NCBI GenBank assembly: GCA_021786815.1
Contig: JAJYMR010000387.1
Coordinates: 1-26,053, forward strand
DNA from: Deltaproteobacteria bacterium
GTDB lineage: Bacteria; Desulfobacterota; Binatia; Binatales; Binataceae
Direction of reading: 5' to 3'
DNA length: 26,053 bases
Of this stretch, positions 23,581-26,053 are shown one piece after another. Under the pieces are notes generated by a model. The model ran no database searches. It worked only from the letters and a program-made list of their open reading frames with translations, and was not told the origin of the DNA. The first letter of the stretch is position 1. Each line of letters opens with the position of its first letter. The translations under genes and the position numbers were made by a program.

Positions 23581-24720
23581 ATGAAATTCGGAATCTTCTA
23601 CGAACATTCGGTCGCGAAGCCGTGGAGCCGTCAATCCGAGCTGCGTGCCTACGAGCAGGCGCTCGAACAGATCGAGCTTGCCGACGAGCTTGGCTTCGAC
23701 CAGGTCTGGGAAGTCGAGCATCACTTCCTAGAGGAGTATTCGCATTCCTCCGCGCCCGAGGTTTTTCTCGCAGCCGCCGCGGCGCGCACCAAGCGAATCC
23801 ATATCGGGCAGGGAATCGCGGTATGCCTGCCGCCGATGAACCATCCGGCGCGAATCGCCGAACGCGCCGCCGCGCTCGATCTGATTTCCGGCGGACGGCT
23901 TGAATTCGGCACCGGACGCTCGGCGACATGGACCGAGGTCGGCGCGTTCGGAATCGATCCCGACTCGACCAAGGAGATGTGGGACGAGGTTATCCGGGCG
24001 ATTCCGAAGATGTGGACCGAGGAGGAGTTCGAGTGGCATGGGAAGTACTTCTCGATGCCGCCGCGAAACGTTCTGCCCAAACCAATCCAGGACCCGCATC
24101 CTCCAATGTGGGTTGCGGTGTCGTCGCCCGAGACGGCGGTGCAGGCCGCGGAACGCGGAATCGGGATGCTCGGCGTGACGCTCGGAACACCCGCCGACTA
24201 CAAGCGGCTGGTCGCCGACTACCGGCGCATCATCAGGCACTGCGATCCGGTCGGTAAATTCGTCAACAACCAGGTCAACGCCGCAAGCTGGCTCTACTGC
24301 GGCGAGGATCCGTACGAGGCCAAGGCGGTGGGCGGCACGGCCGCGTTCCAGTTCTTCCAGTCGGCGGCGCATCTGCTCGGCCTCGGCGGAATCTATCCGT
24401 CGCACGCGTACACCGCGCAGGCGAACGCCACCGCGCTGCTCAGCCAGGCCGAGATATTCTCACTGCGCGAGGGCTTTCCGGTCGGCTCGCCCGAGGAGAT
24501 CATCGAGAACCTGCGCTACTGGGAAGAGGTCGGCGTCGAGCGGGTCGTGATGCTGATCAACTACGACCAGGCGATTCCGCACAACAAGGTGCTCGCGAGC
24601 CTGGAGCGTTTTGCGAAGCATGTGATGCCGGAATTCACAGACGAAAAGGCGGCCGAACGGCGCGAGAAGGCGCGCACCTCGGGCGATCGCGGTCCCGAAG
24701 CGCCCCCGATGGCGACCTGA
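23581..24720 (+). CDS. LLM-class (bacterial luciferase-like) flavin-dependent oxidoreductase
   Basis: A 379-residue TIM-barrel protein of the luciferase-like monooxygenase superfamily, which uses FMN or F420 to oxidise or reduce small molecules. It shows the family start M-K-F-G-I-F-Y-E, L-G-F-D-Q-V-W-E-V-E-H-H-F (about 38-50), I-G-Q-G-I-A-V-C-L-P-P-M-N-H-P (about 76-90), A-E-R-A-A-A-L-D-L-I-S-G-G-R-L-E-F-G-T-G-R-S (about 94-115), and P-x-P-P-M-W-V-A-V-S-S-P-E-T. GAGGAG precedes the ATG. The last 25 residues are charged and probably disordered. It follows degV by 11 bases and is followed by the ADC-like gene after 47 bases. Cofactor (FMN or F420) and substrate cannot be told from sequence; no F420-synthesis gene is in view. 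Confidence 0.9.
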   Translation: MKFGIFYEHSVAKPWSRQSELRAYEQALEQIELADELGFDQVWEVEHHFLEEYSHSSAPEVFLAAAAARTKRIHIGQGIAVCLPPMNHPARIAERAAALDLISGGRLEFGTGRSATWTEVGAFGIDPDSTKEMWDEVIRAIPKMWTEEEFEWHGKYFSMPPRNVLPKPIQDPHPPMWVAVSSPETAVQAAERGIGMLGVTLGTPADYKRLVADYRRIIRHCDPVGKFVNNQVNAASWLYCGEDPYEAKAVGGTAAFQFFQSAAHLLGLGGIYPSHAYTAQANATALLSQAEIFSLREGFPVGSPEEIIENLRYWEEVGVERVVMLINYDQAIPHNKVLASLERFAKHVMPEFTDEKAAERREKARTSGDRGPEAPPMAT

Positions 24721-24767
24721 ACGGCGCTCGAAAGCGTAACCACAAGCTTCCGACGAGGTGCAGCGAC

Positions 24768-25487
24768 GTGCCCGATCCTGGAAGAGCGAGTCACGAAAGC
24801 TACCTGGTGAAATTGCCGGCCGAGCGGGCGGATTATCCACCGCTGCCGTGGAAATGCGCCGGCGCAACGATGCTGAACGTGTACTTCGAGGTGCGCAAGG
24901 AGGTCTTGCTCGACCGGTTGCCGCCCGAATTCTGCCGGACCTCCCCCGCCTACTGCCGGCTGTTCGTCATCGACCATCCCGAAAGCCCCGTCGGCCCGTT
25001 TCGCGAGGCGACGCTCGCGCTCGGATGCCGGCTCAACATGATGCCGGCTGCGTTCGTCGCGGCCTCAATCACGGACAATCCCAAAGCGCTTGCCGCGGGA
25101 ATCTTCGAGCGCGGATATCCGAACACGCTCGGCACGATCGAGTTCGAATCCGGGCGCACGAGCGCGCGAGCTCTGATTGCCGATGAAAAAGGACCGCTGG
25201 TCGAAGTCGTGATGCCGGCGCTTCAGACTATAGAGCCGAGCCGGCTCGCGTACGACCACGTCGATGCGATCAGAACCGTCGAATCCGACGGCGGCACGCG
25301 CGGCGAACTTGTAATTACCGCGCGCGAGCTCGCGATTGAGCGCGCCGCAATCTGCAAGAACACGCGTATCGAGTATCCCGCCGAGCATTCGCGGAGCGCC
25401 TGGCAGATTCTTCAGTGCCGCAACGTAATAAGCGCGCAACTGGTCAACCTGACCCGCACCTTCGCCGCGGGAAGCCGTCCGCAGTAA
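24768..25487 (+). CDS. Acetoacetate-decarboxylase-like protein lacking the Schiff-base lysine
   Basis: A 239-residue protein with the acetoacetate decarboxylase (ADC) fold. Features: V-R-K-E-V-L-L-D-R-L-P-P-E-F (42-55), G-P-F-R-E-A-T-L-A-L-G-C-R (76-88), and I-F-E-R-G-Y-P-N-T-L-G-T-I-E-F (112-126). In true ADC the last motif contains the catalytic lysine pair (G-F/Y-P-K-K/x); here the position is N119, so acetoacetate decarboxylation by imine chemistry is not expected. Non-decarboxylating ADC-like enzymes (aldolase-dehydratase or lactonase-like) are known, some with other active-site residues. GTG at 24768 is chosen, with GAGGTG seven bases upstream. It is flanked by the LLM and Rieske genes, suggesting a shared pathway. 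Function unknown. Confidence 0.82.
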   Translation: MPDPGRASHESYLVKLPAERADYPPLPWKCAGATMLNVYFEVRKEVLLDRLPPEFCRTSPAYCRLFVIDHPESPVGPFREATLALGCRLNMMPAAFVAASITDNPKALAAGIFERGYPNTLGTIEFESGRTSARALIADEKGPLVEVVMPALQTIEPSRLAYDHVDAIRTVESDGGTRGELVITARELAIERAAICKNTRIEYPAEHSRSAWQILQCRNVISAQLVNLTRTFAAGSRPQ

Positions 25488-25592
25488 CCGCGCGGCCTGC
25501 TTCCTCCCGCGCGGACAGCCGCGTTCGTGCCGAGGCGTTGTTGATCTCGGCGTGCGCAGGATCGAGAATTTTCGCGATCCGCTTCCGGAAGC
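25488..25592 (+). promoter_or_regulatory. Hairpin-rich gap upstream of the Rieske gene, with a weak promoter candidate
   Basis: The 117 bases between the ADC-like stop and the Rieske ATG hold CCGCGCGG twice (25488-25495 and 25507-25514), able to pair; GGATCG/CGATCC (25559-25564 and 25575-25580); and the perfect palindrome GCTTCCGGAAGC (25581-25592). A TTGATC (25541-25546) and GAGAAT (25564-25569) pair with 17-base spacing may be a promoter. AGGAGG and the start codon follow immediately. Confidence 0.3.
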
Positions 25593-25604
25593 CAGGAGGA
25601 AGCA

Positions 25605-26053
25605 ATGCGCTACGGCGGGTGGTATCAGATCGCCTTCGAGCGCGAGCTCAAGGCCGACCTAATGTCGGTCCCTGTCGGCGACCGCAGGCTCCTGATCGTT
25701 CGCGACGAGAAAGGCATCGGCGTCTTCGACGCAATCTGCCCGCATCGCGGAGCGGACCTCGGCGTTGGCGGCAAACTGCTAAGCGCGGGCGTCGTTAAGT
25801 GTCCGTACCACGGGCACAAGGTCGCTCTCGGCGGCGACGGCGGCGGCCGGTACTGCGTGCGCAGGTATCGTTCGCTTGCCGTCGGCGGACTTGTCTTCGC
25901 GATAGTGGGCGAATTCGGCGACGGCAAACTGCCCGCGATGCTCGATTACCTGAGCCGCACGCACGTGTTCTTTCCCGGCTTCGAGAAGACGATCAAGGTC
26001 GCGCCCGAGATGGTGATAGAGAACGCGTTCGACTGGGCGCAGTTTCCGCCGGT
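25605..26053 (+). CDS. Rieske [2Fe-2S] protein, oxygenase alpha-subunit-like (partial, C-terminal part outside window)
   Basis: The first 149 codons of a gene that runs off the right edge. The Rieske domain (about 3-105) has C45-P-H47 and C66-P-Y-H69, the four cluster ligands. It resembles the N-terminal half of ring-hydroxylating or steroid 9-alpha-hydroxylase (KshA-like) alpha subunits. The start of the catalytic domain is seen as V-I-E-N-A-F-D-W-A-Q-F-P-P; in KshA-like enzymes this reads E-N-x-x-D-x-x-H-F-x-x-V-H, with the first His a ligand of the mononuclear iron. Here that His is Q146. The second His and the Asp lie outside the window. The ATG is supported by AGGAGG eight bases upstream. 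Last seen gene of the LLM, ADC-like, Rieske run. Confidence 0.85.
   Translation, partial: MRYGGWYQIAFERELKADLMSVPVGDRRLLIVRDEKGIGVFDAICPHRGADLGVGGKLLSAGVVKCPYHGHKVALGGDGGGRYCVRRYRSLAVGGLVFAIVGEFGDGKLPAMLDYLSRTHVFFPGFEKTIKVAPEMVIENAFDWAQFPP

Noticed and set aside
25141..25160. GTTCGAATCC, resembling a tRNA T-arm
   Set aside because: It lies in frame within the ADC-like gene with no other tRNA arms around it.

Overview
The window is about 26 kb of GC-rich chromosome from a Gram-negative bacterium. The Gram-negative reading rests on a lipobox lipoprotein, a RodZ-like protein and a set of genes for 4-amino-4-deoxy-L-arabinose (L-Ara4N) modification of lipid A. The housekeeping genes (purA, serA, leuS) are chromosomal in character. 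The surrounding mix of LLM flavoproteins, a nitronate-monooxygenase-like enzyme, a crotonase, an amidase, an acetoacetate-decarboxylase-like protein and a Rieske protein fits an uncultivated soil or sediment lineage of the Binatota/Desulfobacterota type. That placement is inference; no rRNA gene is present. I saw no tRNA, rRNA, CRISPR array, insertion sequence or phage gene.

Layout. 1-1446 (minus): a cut-off Hsp20 gene, a RodZ-like HTH membrane protein and a TPR lipoprotein. 1499-7330: an arn cluster, with arnT on the minus strand and, divergent from it, arnC, a stand-alone ArnA formyltransferase, a stand-alone ArnA-type dehydrogenase/decarboxylase, and arnD on the plus strand. No arnB or arnE/F is visible. 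7416-8606: a serine-hydrolase (beta-lactamase fold) gene. 8665-12796 (minus): an apparent operon of a class V aminotransferase, serA and purA. It is preceded by a promoter with an overlapping palindrome and by a leader RNA with a strong intrinsic terminator before the first start codon, so an attenuator or unknown riboswitch is likely. 13078-14864 (plus): a GalT-family nucleotidyltransferase and a GNAT-like protein. 14861-18710 (minus): amidase, nitronate-monooxygenase-like flavoprotein and a crotonase. 18863-20035 (plus): a cystathionine lyase/synthase-type PLP enzyme. 20066-22504 (minus): leuS. 22694-26053 (plus): DegV protein, LLM flavoprotein, ADC-like protein and a cut-off Rieske protein.

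How the genes work together. The arn genes would make, trim, deformylate and transfer L-Ara4N, or a related pentose, onto lipid A through an undecaprenyl carrier. The aminotransferase and SerA are adjacent steps of serine metabolism, co-transcribed with the committed step of AMP synthesis. The last three genes may form an uncharacterised catabolic or modification pathway. Two of them lack a catalytic residue expected from their families, which makes that cluster worth checking. The most novel-looking items are the split arn cluster, the leader RNA of the serine/purA operon, and the LLM/ADC-like/Rieske trio.
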